A stretch of 64,000 nt of DNA from Riptortus pedestris (Eukaryota; Arthropoda; Insecta; Hemiptera; Alydidae): positions 19,147,501-19,211,500 of the forward strand of contig CM032230.1 of assembly GCA_019009955.1 (NCBI GenBank), given 5' to 3'. Positions 1 to 9,949 of the stretch are shown here, one piece after another (positions within the stretch are counted from its first letter, which is position 1; each line of letters starts with the position of its first letter). The notes under the pieces were generated by a model, which worked only from the letters and a program-made list of their open reading frames with translations, had not been told where the DNA came from and ran no database searches. A program made the position numbers and the translations under genes.

Positions 1-322
1 ATGTTTGTTTGTTTTATCTTTTCACGCATAAACGGCTGAACCGAATTTTATGAAACTTGGTATGTAAATTACTACTAACCCAACTTAGACATTAGGCTAT
101 ATTTATATTCTCTGAGACGAACAGGAGTGTGGGTTATGAAGGAAGCCTGGCATTAAAATAGAGATATTTCGGTTCCTATTGGTTTTTCGGAAAATATGCA
201 CCGAAAAAAGTTGTTAATTTTGTTATTTAGATTGATTTTGTTAAGCTCGGTTCAACCGTTAGTGCCCAATAAAATTGTTGGCTCTCGCTCAAGTTTTATT
301 GTATATCTCGTTTATAATCTTC
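1..322 (+). mobile_element. Helitron (non-autonomous) 5' leader, cut by window edge
   Basis: The stretch opens with the motif TTTCACGCATAAACGGCTGA and the following 'ccgaattttatgaaacttggtatg', which recurs near 8,600-8,645 and inverted near 51,915-51,960. It continues into the module with 'caggagtg.gggttat' and 'aaaagttgttaattttgttattta' shared with the Helitrons at 8,486-9,739 and 50,688-52,057. Such a leader is typical of canonical insect Helitrons (known family trait). The 5' terminus lies outside the window. The 3' part is replaced at about 322 by a HINE-like 3' tip, so no CTAG end is present. Confidence 0.75.
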
Positions 323-354
323 GTAGTTTACGCAGCCCCTGCGTGACGGACTTT
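323..354 (+). mobile_element. HINE-like element, isolated 3' tip
   Basis: Contains only the terminal hairpin ACGCAGCCCCTGCGT and GTGACGGAC followed by TTTT. The body of the element is missing; Helitron sequence abuts directly on the left. Confidence 0.75.
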
Positions 355-797
355 TATGTTCTGACCTTATGGCTCAAAGAACATTTCATTCCAAAAAATA
401 GTCACACTAATTCAACAAACCCCTATGATAATTCATTGCTAGATGCTGTATTACTAATTCCTTACGTCCGTGATTAATTTATTAAATCTAATTACAGATT
501 GCTACTTACATTTGTGAAATGCTTGGTTCCTCTTAGGTTCGTTGCGACAGTCACTCCTCACTGGGGAGATGATTTTTTTTTTTTTTGTGCTGCCAATTTT
601 GAGGTATCTGCTTTAAGATGACAGCTTTAATGGCTGAAAGGAGACCAGTGGTGGGAGGGGGTAAGGGAAGGGGGGAAAACAGGATAAATTGTAGACGACA
701 TTTTTTAATTCATTGGACAGAGGTATCTTCCTCAACATTTAAATGTTATTGTAGTAAATGGTGCATCAAAACAATTTGTTTATTACGAAGTTATATT
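355..797. other. Gene-free stretch with a repeat shared with 12.75 kb
   Basis: No credible coding sequence. Roughly 690-797 resembles 12,745-12,866 ('acatttaaatgttatt.tagta.atgg.gcatcaaaaca...ttatttattacg'), and in both places a HINE-like 5' end follows at once. Around 590-635 is a short motif, 'gccaattttgaggtatctgctttaagatgacagct', found again near 2,865-2,900. Confidence 0.5.
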
Positions 798-929
798 TAA
801 GCAAATTTCCCTTGAAGGAAATCAGATATTGAGGTTGTACTCATGACCGCGATTTTCAGATTTTTTTCTTCAAATGTCCGTCGATCCTACCTCGGAGATG
901 ACGAAAATAAGGTCCGTTCAAAACTGTAG

Positions 930-960
<31 letters not shown>

Positions 961-1260
961 ATCGCTCTTGCCAAACTCGATATTTAGTCGTTTGTTAAAA
1001 GAAAGATCAAGTTCGTTTACGGCTGAAATCAGATAGCTGGGTTTAGGGGGGGGGGGATTTTGAAATTTAGATGTATCTCTGTTACTGTAAGTTGGATCGA
1101 AACTAATCAATCTTACACAGTACAGAATAAATCTTATAGCAAATTGAATGTACTATAAATATTGTTATGCACATTTATTCTCTATCTTGAATATTAACCG
1201 AGATATTTGTATTTTTCAATCTTTGGAAAACCCACATTTCTACTCATGTTACATAAACAA
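798..1260 (+). mobile_element. HINE-like element, 3'-truncated copy
   Basis: Begins with a mutated terminus (AAGCAAATTTCCC), runs through the left module, a (TA)n tract at about 929-957, and the right module to the 'ttgaatattaaccgagatatttg' segment. An opposite-orientation 3' end abuts near 1,261. The G-run is nine bases or longer at 1,046. Confidence 0.8.
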
Positions 1261-1583
1261 AACCCCTTCACGCAGGGGTGGAGTTAACTGAGCAGATTTC
1301 CCACTTGCGTCTCGTACTTTATCTCTAAACGTAAAAGTAAATATCACGGTTAATAATCATGATAATGAAAAAATACATATAACAACGTTCATAGAAAATT
1401 AAATTTTCAATTAGATTGGTCGTATTCAGTTTTTAGATCTGACATATTTTCGAAATTCCTCCCCTCCTTCCAACTGGTTCGATATCTTCAAATTTGATCT
1501 TTCTTTTTCAACGTTTTACATAAAACGATTAAATACCGAGTATGGTGTCATTGCAACAAAGATTTTGGCCGCTAGAGCGTTAA

Positions 1584-1637
<54 letters not shown>

Positions 1638-1640
1638 TAT
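1261..1640 (-). mobile_element. HINE-like element, minus-strand 3' half up to its (TA)n core
   Basis: The left edge carries a degraded minus-strand 3' tip ('cacgcaggggtg...taactgagcagatttcccac'). The right module then reads in reverse to 'gctagagcgttaacaga' and a (TA)n core at 1,591-1,640. The left module expected after the core is absent; a TA-flanked MITE follows. Confidence 0.75.
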
Positions 1641-1641
1641 A

Positions 1642-1889
1642 TGAGGCATTTGGTTTCAGAACCAGGTACATCCATTTTCAAAAAATTTTCTGTACTGATC
1701 AAAATAGATTTCATTTTTTAAAAAAGTCAGTTTAACACATTTTTTTCATTATCTGCCGGTAGGATCTAGATGGTTTTGGAACAAACGCGTCCAATACATC
1801 ATTTCCGGCATTAAAAACTTATGAAAAATTTAAAAAAAATTTTTTTTTGAAAAAAACGGATGTACCTGTTTTTCAAACCAAACGCGTCA
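1642..1889. mobile_element. MITE-like element, ~37-bp imperfect TIRs, TA duplication
   Basis: The left end (TGAGGCATTTGGTTTCAGAA, then ccAGGTACATCC) is the imperfect inverse of the right end (..GGATGTACCTGTTTTTCAAA, then CCAAACGCGTCA). TA flanks both sides (1,640-1,641 and 1,890-1,891). It is 248 bp, non-coding and A/T-run rich. A TA duplication suggests a Tc1/mariner-type transposase could have moved it; the superfamily is inferred only from this. Confidence 0.65.
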
Positions 1890-1894
1890 TATAT

Positions 1895-2003
1895 AAATTA
1901 TTGTACATCACTGTAGTTCCTTTGTTTACATTAGGAGTACGGGTAAACTTACATTAGGTACTCCTAATGTAAACAACGGAACTACCGTGATGTACAATAA
2001 TTT
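1895..2003. repeat. Foldback palindrome, 46-nt arms
   Basis: The arm at 1,895-1,940 is the near-perfect reverse complement of 1,958-2,003, with a 17-nt loop. Key motif: TGTACATCACTGTAGTTCC against its inverse. It would extrude as one long hairpin and resembles a foldback MITE. Confidence 0.8.
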
Positions 2004-2478
2004 TTAAGTATCTTTAAACTTGCTCTGAAGAAGAGAAAATAAATATTTTTGAAATATTAGAATGAACTAAGAGTTTTTCACCAACACTGACCAAAACTCC
2101 AAAAAACACCAACACCATATATATTGTAACGGTCGAGCCTGAGAGCCACCCCATTGTCTCTATATCTATGAGATCCGAGTGACTAGTACTAGGCTTGAAA
2201 CGAGGTAGCACCTGTTAAGGGAAGAGAGCGGACCCCTATGAGTCCAAAGGGCAATCTCGGAGGACTGGAATGAGTCAGTCGACTCCCAAGATGCAACAAG
2301 AGCGTAAGTGTTTCTTTAATTAGCTGGCCTAAATGTGCTATATCTCGGATTAAATAGATAAATTAGATCTTATAGCAGAGATGGTGGAAACAAAAATGCT
2401 TGCCGTGCAATATAAACCCTGAGAAGTAGCCGGTACATAGTTTAAATTTAAATATTAATGAAAATAAATAAACCTTTC

Positions 2479-2484
<6 letters not shown>
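2004..2484. other. No gene recognised
   Basis: No coding frame, known repeat or RNA gene was recognised here. Confidence 0.5.

Positions 2485-2537
<53 letters not shown>
2485..2537. repeat. (TA)n microsatellite
   Basis: Near-perfect TA dinucleotide run, not flanked by a recognisable HINE-like body on the left. It precedes a dispersed repeat shared with 14.2 kb. Confidence 0.95.
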
Positions 2538-2539
<2 letters not shown>

Positions 2540-2790
2540 CGCTTTACGTAGGAGGGAAGGGGGGGAGTCTAGAAAATTGTTTTTTTTTGTATGCTACCAG
2601 TTCAAAAATATTTTCCACCCCTTGTATATTGTATGTATTATTACTGCTCAGGTGTCAACCGTGAAGCAGTAATAACGGTGGAAGCTGCTTGACTTCCTTT
2701 AATGTTGTGATTCCATTGTGATAATTTGTATTTTAATTTACATAATTTTTTGAATAGATGATTCCTTGCAGAGAAGTAACAAAATAGTGA
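2540..2790 (-). repeat. Dispersed repeat with decayed coding content (copy 1)
   Basis: Homologous to 14,236-14,545; both start after a TA-type tract with 'cgctttacgta'. On the minus strand it can be read as a fragment like 'AASTVITASRLTPEQ', parallel to 'AASTVIIATQLTPEH' in the other copy, so the family once carried protein-coding sequence. Stops and indels break it here. Source element unknown. Confidence 0.5.
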
Positions 2791-2925
2791 TTGAATCATA
2801 AAATACATGGGGATATTTTTATTATTTAATATTTTATGAAAATGTTGAATTTCTTTTTTATGGTGCCAATTTTGAGGTATCTGCTTTAAGATGACAGCTT
2901 ATGTAACATTCATTTTACATATAGG

Positions 2926-3120
2926 TGGTAATATACAGTTCTAATTGAAAGCTTCATGATTATTGTTGACAGATCTGTGAAATGTGCCTTTCCCAGCCGT
3001 TATTCTTTAATGGTCTTGGTCCGAACAGCAGTCCTTTAACCTTCCAGTATTTTGTTATATATTTGTGAATCTATTGGGGCAACATGGCTCATGGATAGCC
3101 TTCTTCTCTTGATTCACTTT
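2926..3120 (+). repeat. 195-bp direct repeat, left copy
   Basis: 'ggtggtaatatacagttcta'... to '..cttctcttgattcac' is repeated with moderate divergence at 3,738-3,933. The two copies bracket a nearly full-length HINE-like element. Function unknown. Confidence 0.75.
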
Positions 3121-3125
3121 TTCTT

Positions 3126-3726
3126 TTAGCAGATTTCCCTTAAGAAAAATCATCTATTGAGGTAGTATTCTTGACGCGTTTTTCTAACAATTTCTTCAAA
3201 TGTCCATCAATTCTAATCAGGAGATGACGAAAATGAAGTACGTTCAATATATTTGTTTGTTAACGCTCTAGCGGTCGCAATTTTCGTTTGATCGTTACCA
3301 AATTCGATATTTAATCGTTTTATATAAAAAGAAAGATGAAGCTCGTTAATAACTGAAATCAGAGCAGTGGGAGGGGGATCTTTGAAATTTCGATATATCT
3401 TCGTTATTTTGCGACGGATCGAAAAATTGTAAAGAATCAATCTTATTGGAAATTAAATTTACCATATATATTGTTATATACATTTCTTTTCTATCTTCAA
3501 TATTAACCTTGATATTTGCATTTGTAATATGTGTTTGATCGGCAAAAGTCGGCTATGTTCGGGACTTTCCGCCGTAAGCTATTGCAGCCATTTCCGTAAC
3601 TGTTCTTCCTGTGTGAATTGGTTTAGGGACTCGTTACTACTACTGTTATTAGTAGGCAGATTTCTCTATTGTAAAATTTCAATTGGGAAATATGCTTCGT
3701 TTACCCAGCCCCTGCGTGACGGACTT
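3126..3726 (+). mobile_element. HINE-like element, near full length, no (TA)n expansion
   Basis: Starts TTAGCAGATTTCCC and ends GTGACGGAC before a T9 run. The core has only 'atatatttg', so this is a useful reference for the un-expanded form (about 600 bp). Internal landmarks: 'gctctagcggtcgc', 'gtgggaggggg', 'gagctcgttaataactg', then the 3' hairpin 'cccagcccctgcgtg' with a mutated left arm. Confidence 0.88.
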
Positions 3727-3737
3727 TTTTTTTATTG

Positions 3738-3933
3738 GTGATAATATACAGTTCTAATTGAAAGCGTTGTGATTACTGTTGACAGATTTATCAATTCTTC
3801 TTTTTCCAGCTCATATTCTTTAATGGTGTTTCTTGGTCCGAACAGCATCCCTTTAACCTTCCTGTATTATGTTATATATTTGTGAAATTATTGGCAACTT
3901 GGCTCATGGGATAGCCCTCTTCTCTTGATCCAC
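3738..3933 (+). repeat. 195-bp direct repeat, right copy
   Basis: Partner of 2,926-3,120. Flanking direct repeats of this length are far larger than a transposition target duplication, so a local duplication or two insertions of one repeat is likelier. Confidence 0.75.
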
Positions 3934-3934
3934 C

Positions 3935-4140
3935 TATTCTTTTTTATTTTTGTTTTTTTATTAGAGCGGAGTATTTCGCTATTTTCATTTTTCTGGACAG
4001 CTACAGTACACCTCGCTGAACCGCCTGATAAATTGGCCTCTCCCCTATCTTGAGTCCGAACCTTATGGTGGCGTGAATTGAGCACTTGCGGGCCCTTTTG
4101 GCAGGAACCAAGATCATTCAGGGGTTCAGTCTCGCTGCAA
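3935..4140 (-). pseudogene. RLE-type non-LTR retrotransposon fragment (CCHC plus endonuclease start)
   Basis: Reading the minus strand gives a zinc-knuckle-like stretch (C-x2-C-SETEPL) followed by 'LNSRHHKVRTQ', matching the organisation of the plus-strand copy at 49,890-50,370 ('THCRHCSEIETLPHV', then 'RNSHHKVRAQ'). In R2-like retrotransposons a CCHC motif lies just before the restriction-like endonuclease (family knowledge). Only the beginning of the endonuclease survives; the frame is lost downstream. Confidence 0.55.
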
Positions 4141-4192
4141 TATCTACAGTGGGTGTAGTGACAGGGTGAACAGACAGTAGATTCATGTTGTT

Positions 4193-4317
4193 TAGCAGAT
4201 TTTCCCTAGGGGAAATCAGCTAGGGAGTCGTCCTCATAACGTGATTTTCGAAAAGTTTCCTCATATGTCCATTGATCCTACTCAGGAGTTCACGAAAATG
4301 AGGTCCGTTCAAAACTG

Positions 4318-4391
<74 letters not shown>

Positions 4392-4690
4392 CATGCATGT
4401 ATGTTAACGCGCCATCGGTCGCAATTTTTGCTTGATCGTTACCAAAGTCCATATTTAAATGTTTTGTCAAACTAAAGATCAAGTTAACTAATGGTAATGT
4501 AGTTCGTTAACGGCTAAATTCCGACCAATTGGAAGGGAGGTTTAGAGGGGGAGAATTTCAAAAATTCGTAGTATGTCCGTTATTATGCGTTGGATCGGAA
4601 TGGTATACAACAAATGTTATTGCAAGTGAATGTTTTATAAATGGTACGTACGCTTTTCACTAGCTTAATTATTAACCGAGATATTTGCAT
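4193..4690 (+). mobile_element. HINE-like element with compound (TA)n(GT)n core
   Basis: Starts TTTAGCAGATTTTCCC, with the left module to 'ggtccgttcaaaactg'. The core is (TA)n to about 4,344, then (GT)n to about 4,388. The right module ends near 'accgagatatttgcattt'. The 3' hairpin region is missing because another 5' end starts at 4,694. Confidence 0.85.
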
Positions 4691-4693
4691 TTT

Positions 4694-4880
4694 TAGCAGA
4701 TTTCTGGCAAGGGAAATCAGCTTTTGAGGTTGTACTCATGAAGCGATTTTGGAATTTTTTCTTCAAATTTCCATCTGTCGTACCTCGAGAGCGGGGGGGG
4801 GGGCGAGAGGGGAAGGGTGAGGAGAAAGTTCGTTAATGGCTCAAATCCGACTGGGAGGGGGTTGGAGGGGGAAAAAAAGA
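4694..4880 (+). mobile_element. HINE-like fragment, core deleted
   Basis: A second 5' end (TTAGCAGATTTCTGGCAAGG) directly follows the previous copy. The left module passes straight into a G-rich tract and then 'gttcgttaatggctcaaatccgac', so the TA core and adjacent part are deleted. Confidence 0.75.
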
Positions 4881-6340
4881 AGGCTCTTTAGATGCGTTTC
4901 TAATAAGCAAATTAACTATAAAGAAGATGACAATTCCATATAGTGTGGAAGTTCAAAAACTCTTACACTATTTAAAGTTGAAGGATAATGTTTGTTTATT
5001 GCCTTATTATGAGATAAAAATAATTAGCCATTAGTCTCCGGTATAAGATCTGTGTGTTATCGTTCATAGTAATTTTAAATAGCTTGAGTTAGTGTTTCAT
5101 TGCTGTCGCTATGAGTTAATTGTATCAGGTTTCGTTTCAAAATGAAACTTGTCAGACTGTAGTCGTAGTTAGTTGGATTTGAAAGCGTTTCATAGAATCA
5201 GTCCTCCAGGGCACGTCGCTCTCGTGAAATGAACAAGAGGCAATGTTCCGAGATGATTATCTTAAAGAAAACTTTGTTTCTTTAGTAGTCATTAGTACGA
5301 GCCATGTATAAACAATGAGGAAGTTAAAAGCGTGTGTTTGCTTCGATTTAATTAACTCCCAGAACTCCTCCCAAGTTCCCTGTTCTCCGCAACCTCCCGC
5401 TGTCTCACGAGCTGTAAAAACCCAACTGGGTCGACCCCTTTTTTAGTTGGAGTAGGGCAACTAAAACTCTAGAGGTGGACAATTTCGTTAATTGACGGCG
5501 AAGATTAAAGGAGAGAAGAAAGTGATAAGCTAACTTGAGGCCAAGGGAGAGTCCAAGTAGTTGGAGAGATTAAAAGGTCCTTTAGTGGGAATTGGTCCCC
5601 TGCAAACCTTCTACTAAAAGGTTTTCTGCCAAAGTGGCCATGTCCTCCTTATAAAGACAAAGAAGTTATACTAACGACATAAGTTGTTCTCTCTTGATTA
5701 AGTTATTTTCATTTAAGACAACCAAGATGAAAAGGACGCTATTGCTCTTTGGAAGAATGGCATTAGGAATTTTTCATTTTCCTTGCCAACGCGTCCTTTC
5801 ATTCTTAAATTTGTAGCTCTAGTTAATAAATATTATTTTCATTCCAGTTATGAACTATTGATTCTTGATTTTACACTCCATTCTTACGAGCATTTATTTT
5901 TGAAATATTTTTCATTATGTAGTTTTTTTCTTGTAGGTAATTACCTTATTCAAATAAAAATTAAAAGAACATTAACTTAGTTTATGTTCTTATCTTCGTC
6001 ATTAAACGAATTAGAGACATCACAATATTGCCAATTTCTTAGTTTACTATATCCTTTATTTATTTATTTTAATAACGATAGTTTTAATATTTTTTAACTA
6101 GTACGTAAAGTTATTTGTCTCTATTATTGACCCAATGGTCAGATTTTTTTATTTTAATGTTTATATTAATTATTTTTAGGTCATATTTGATTAATTAACA
6201 TATTTCTTTAATTTATTGACATGTTTCTGTATAAATATAGTTCGCTAAAGATTTGTATGTAAAAGTTTTAAAAAAAATAAGTCCCTCACAAAATGGTCCT
6301 TCAGGCCGGATGAATATGGATTGGCCTCCAAATGGCAATT
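4881..6340. other. Gene-free AT-rich stretch
   Basis: No coding frame longer than chance, no recognised repeat and no RNA gene. Short frames here are AT-driven. Confidence 0.5.
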
Positions 6341-6815
6341 AGAAACGGACATTTCCCTCTTCAAGATTTAAGACCTAGGGTGGAACTCTGAGAGGCCTGC
6401 AGCAGATGTGATCAGTCGTGAATCGAACTCATCCCATGGATCTTCTGATCCACATCTGAATCATGGCGTAATTTCGGTATCGCTAATGGATCTATGAAGT
6501 GTGGCAGGTACCCGTAATACAAGGCAGCCCTGTTGGAGCTACCGACGCTAAATGAAATGGAGACTGATTTCAGGTATCTGCAACAGCTCCATTATATTCA
6601 ACGTGAAGTTGAACGACGTGCACTTAGGCCGTAAGTGGAAACTCAGAAGCTTCAACGCCAATGGGAGGAGTGAGCTTGAACCACGAGAGGAGCTTTGGTA
6701 GCATTATGAGATGGAGTGGGTACGAACAGAGCATGAAAGGGCCATTGTAACTAGTAACCAGGCAAGCCACCGTCTTGCATTAACTCTTTCAGGGCAGAGA
6801 ATAAAGAATAAACAG
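6341..6815 (+). pseudogene. Broken coiled-coil protein fragment (unidentified)
   Basis: Several frames give connected, protein-like text interrupted by stops and indels. One piece contains 'RPAADVISRESNSSHGS'; a later one, in another frame, contains 'LNEMETDFRYLQQLHYIQRE', then 'EMEWVRTEHERAIVTSN' and 'ASHRLALTLSGQ'. The later part is rich in charged heptad-like residues (E, R, Q, L), suggesting coiled coil. GC content is higher than in the surroundings and no introns are apparent, which fits a decayed retrocopy or captured exon. A HINE-like minus 3' tip cuts it at about 6,816. I do not recognise the parent gene. Confidence 0.45.
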
Positions 6816-7614
6816 TCCGTCGGGGTGCGTAAACTAAGCAGATTGCCCACGTGAAGTTTTAAAATAGAGAAATTTCACGAGCCGAACTAGCTTTTGGCGG
6901 AAACTCACGGCTAGATCCAAAGTTAGCCGATCTCATCTCGTCCGTTATTCAGTCACACTTAATAACGTGTGTTGTGTGTGTGTAACGCCTTTGCGGTCGC
7001 AATTTTATTTTGATCGTAATAAAACTCGGTATTTAATCGTTTTATGTAAAAACAAAGATCAAGTTCGTTAATGTCTGAAATCGACCCCCCCCCCCCAGGG
7101 GATTTTTGAAACCGGGTAGTTCGGCCGTTTCCGTAACTGTTTGGCACTCCTGTAAGCTAACTCGTCTTTGTGTTCTAACCTTTTACTTTGCGAGATATAT
7201 GAAAATACGTTCTGTTGATTCACCCCCCCCCCCGCCTCTTCTTTATTTCTTGGACTACTAAAATTTAAGTTTTTAAAATATAAATTATTCTGATTCATTA
7301 TCAATTGCAGTACTAAATATAGCAAAAGGCTTGCAATAAAGTTAACGTGTTATATTCAGATCTATATCAGTAATTGTTTTTCTTTCCGGTGAAGAATTTG
7401 TCTATCTGTTCAGCTTTGAGTGGTTGGCAGATCTATTTTTTATCAATTTATAAGCCGTTCCTTTGGGGGCTTATTAAAATTAACTTGCTGATTTCTCATT
7501 ACTCATGTTTTTTTGTATTTACTCACGCTGGTGTTAAATGTTAGTAGTATGCAGATTTCTCTACTGTAAATCTTCACGTGGGAAATCTATTTAGTTTACA
7601 CAGCCCCTGCTTTA
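6816..7614. mobile_element. Composite HINE-like: minus 3' end joined to plus right module
   Basis: 6,816-6,950 is a minus-strand 3' end ('gtccgtcggggtgcgtaaactaagcag'). From about 6,975 the plus-strand right module begins ('aacgcctttgcggtcgcaatttt') and continues through a poly-C/G tract into the longer 3' subfamily segment, ending 'acagcccctgc' at 7,614 without GTGACGGAC. The junction lies at a GT-rich tract, consistent with microsatellite-mediated rearrangement. Confidence 0.7.
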
Positions 7615-7812
7615 TTATAAAGCTTATTTCATGGTTATTTATTCCTCCTATTCTTACTTTTATCAATTTCTGTCGAAATAAAACAATCTATAGAAAAAAT
7701 ATTGTTTAACTACTGACGCTCCACAATTTTTCTGTACATGTGGTTCTTTGGGAGTTACTCGCACTTTCTTGTTTTCAGGCGTCTCAAAACATCCTATGTT
7801 AATCGTCTACTT
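7615..7812. other. No feature recognised
   Basis: AT-rich spacer between two HINE-like copies. Confidence 0.4.
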
Positions 7813-7941
7813 TTAGCAGATTTCCCTCGAGGGAAATCAGCTGTTGAGGTTGTACTCATGACGCGATTTTCGAAATTTTTCTTCAAATGTCCATCGATCC
7901 TATCCAGGAGATAATTGCGACCGCTAGAGCGGTAACAGACT

Positions 7942-8003
<62 letters not shown>
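7813..8003 (+). mobile_element. HINE-like 5' module, fused to inverted core edge, with (TA)n
   Basis: AGCAGATTTCCCTCGAGGGA opens a normal left module up to 'ccaggagata'. It then switches to 'attgcgaccgctagagcggt', which is the right-module edge in reverse orientation, before the (TA)n tract. Normal elements have 'gacgaaaatgaggtccgttc' here, so this copy has an internal inversion. Confidence 0.8.
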
Positions 8004-8007
<4 letters not shown>

Positions 8008-8009
8008 CA

Positions 8010-8435
8010 GCAAATATATACATAACAAAAGTTGTTTATTTTCTTATTTAGAGAAACTTTTGTTATATACAATATCGTCGTATACCGAAGTATGAAGGCA
8101 TTATATGCTAAAAATTATAGCGGGAGCCAACAATTTTATTTGGCACTAAAGACTCAACCGAACTAAATAAAACACTGGGTATGTGCATTAGCACTAACAC
8201 CTTCCTTATAATAAGCCATACTAACATTTCTTGGAACGGGCAGGAGTGGTGGTTGTAAGGGAGGCCTGAATTTACAAATTTTATTATTAACAAATCCACA
8301 AAAACGACGGGTATTAACTCTAAACACTGCGACGGGTAAATGTCAAAATAGTGTGCAAAGTAATGCCTCGCCGAAAAAATACCATCGCCATTCAGCCTCA
8401 AATGAATTCCCGGGCGAAGCCGGGTATCTGAGCTA

Positions 8436-8436
<1 letters not shown>
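8010..8436 (+). mobile_element. Helitron (non-autonomous), 5'-truncated, CTAG end
   Basis: Canonical 3' end: hairpin CCCGGGCGAAGCCGGG at 8,409-8,424, 9 nt later CTAG at 8,433-8,436, then T inside a TA tract. The body shares 'aacaaaagttgtttatttt' and 'actaaagactcaaccgaact' with the next copy. The 5' side fades into (TA)n near 8,003-8,020, so leader and 5' terminus are missing. Confidence 0.88.

Positions 8437-8485
<49 letters not shown>
8437..8485. repeat. (TA)n tract between two Helitrons
   Basis: Pure TA run separating one Helitron 3' end from the next Helitron 5' end, as expected for repeated insertion at AT targets in one microsatellite. Confidence 0.95.
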
Positions 8486-8489
<4 letters not shown>

Positions 8490-9739
8490 GTAACCTCTGT
8501 CTGTACATTGATTTTTTTCGCGAAATTTCACGATAACTTTTCGTTTCACATGTCATAGACACCATATCTGCATTTTGTTTCTTTCGTGTGTGTTTGTTTG
8601 TTACCTTTTCACGCATAAACGGCTGAACCGAATTTTATGAAACTTTGTATATATATTACTACTAACCCAACTTAGTCTTTAGGCTATATTAAATTTCTCT
8701 GAGACGAACAGGAGTGGGGGTTATAAGGGAGGCCTGAAATTAAAAATAGCGATATTTCGTTTCCTATTGCTTTTTCAGCAAATATGCACATAACAAAAGT
8801 TGTTTATTTTGTAATTTAGAGTAACTTTTGTTATATGCACTTTTACCGTATACGGAAGTATAAATGAGTTATACGCTAAAAACTATAGCGGGAGTCCACA
8901 ATTTTATTTGGCACTAAAGACTCAACCGAATTAAACCAAACTCGGTATGTGAATTAGTACTAACGCCTTCATTATAATAAGCTATACTAACATTCCTAGG
9001 GACGGGCAGGAGTGGGGGTTATAAGGAAGGCCTGAAATTAATAATAGTGATATTTCGTTTCCTATTGCATTTTCGGCAAATATGCACATAACAAAGGTTG
9101 TTTATTTTTTTATTTAGAGAAACTTTTTTTTTATATACACTATCATCGTATACCGAAGTATAAAGGCGTTATACGCTAAAAATTATAGCGGGAGACAACA
9201 ATTTTATTCCGCACAAAAGACTCAACCGAACTAAATAAAACAGTCAGTATGTGTATTAGCACTAACGCCTTCCTTATAATAAGCCATACTAACATTTCTA
9301 GGGACGGGCAGGAGTGGGGGTTATAAGGGAGGCCTGAAATTAATAATAATGATTTCCTATTGGGGCTTCGGCAAATATGCACATAACAAAAGTTGTTTAT
9401 TTTGTTATTTAGAGAAATTTGCTTAACACTTCTTTTCAATATGAACTACCAGGTACCTCACCTGAAAAAAATAATTCAAATGTATGCCAATATTTTCTCC
9501 TTAATAATTCAAATCTTTGCATAATGCACAGGAGGCGGGAAATATGACAATATGCAGGACAGTGAAGTCTTACATAAAAAACTAATTTTATTATTAACAA
9601 ATGCCAACAACGGGCGTTAACCCTAAACACTGGAACGGGTAAATGTCAAAATATTGTGCAAAGTAAAGCCTTGCCAAAAATATACCATCACCATTCAGCC
9701 TCAAATGAATTCCCGAGCGAAGCCGGGTATCTGAGCTAG
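8486..9739 (+). mobile_element. Helitron (non-autonomous), full length, with ~300-bp internal tandem units
   Basis: The 5' end aligns with the intact TC-start of the minus copy at 52,057 (here TC is changed to AA, then TTGTAACCTCTGTCTGTACA). The leader contains TTTCACGCATAAACGGCTGA. A unit of about 300 bp marked by 'caggagtgggggttataag' starts near 8,709, 9,009 and 9,309. The 3' end is the hairpin with arms CCCG and CGGG and CTAG at 9,736-9,739, followed by T. It has no coding capacity, so it would depend on an autonomous Helitron for Rep-helicase. Confidence 0.9.
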
Positions 9740-9747
9740 TATATATA

Positions 9748-9811
<64 letters not shown>
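9740..9811. repeat. (TA)n tract
   Basis: TA run between the Helitron CTAG end and a minus-strand HINE-like left module; probably the split core of that HINE-like copy. Confidence 0.95.
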
Positions 9812-9813
<2 letters not shown>

Positions 9814-9936
9814 TTTTGAACGGACCTCATTTTCGTCATATCCTGGATAGGATCGATGGACATTTGAAGAAAAATTTCGAAAATCGCGTCATGAGTACAA
9901 CATCAATAGCTGATCTCCCTTAAGGGAAATCTGCTA
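9812..9936 (-). mobile_element. HINE-like left module, minus orientation
   Basis: 'gaacggacctcattttcgtc' through 'ttaagggaaatctgct'; ends exactly at the element 5' terminus. Confidence 0.88.
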
Positions 9937-9949
9937 ATATCTATCTATC

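Noticed and set aside
3213..3440. Recurrent frames such as 'AINELDLSFYVKRLNVEFG'
   Set aside because: They occur in the reverse of nearly every HINE-like right module. Sequence similarity reflects the DNA repeat, and the frames are broken differently in each copy.
9001..9430. CRISPR-like or satellite array
   Set aside because: Only about three ~300-bp units inside a Helitron; no short repeat-spacer periodicity.
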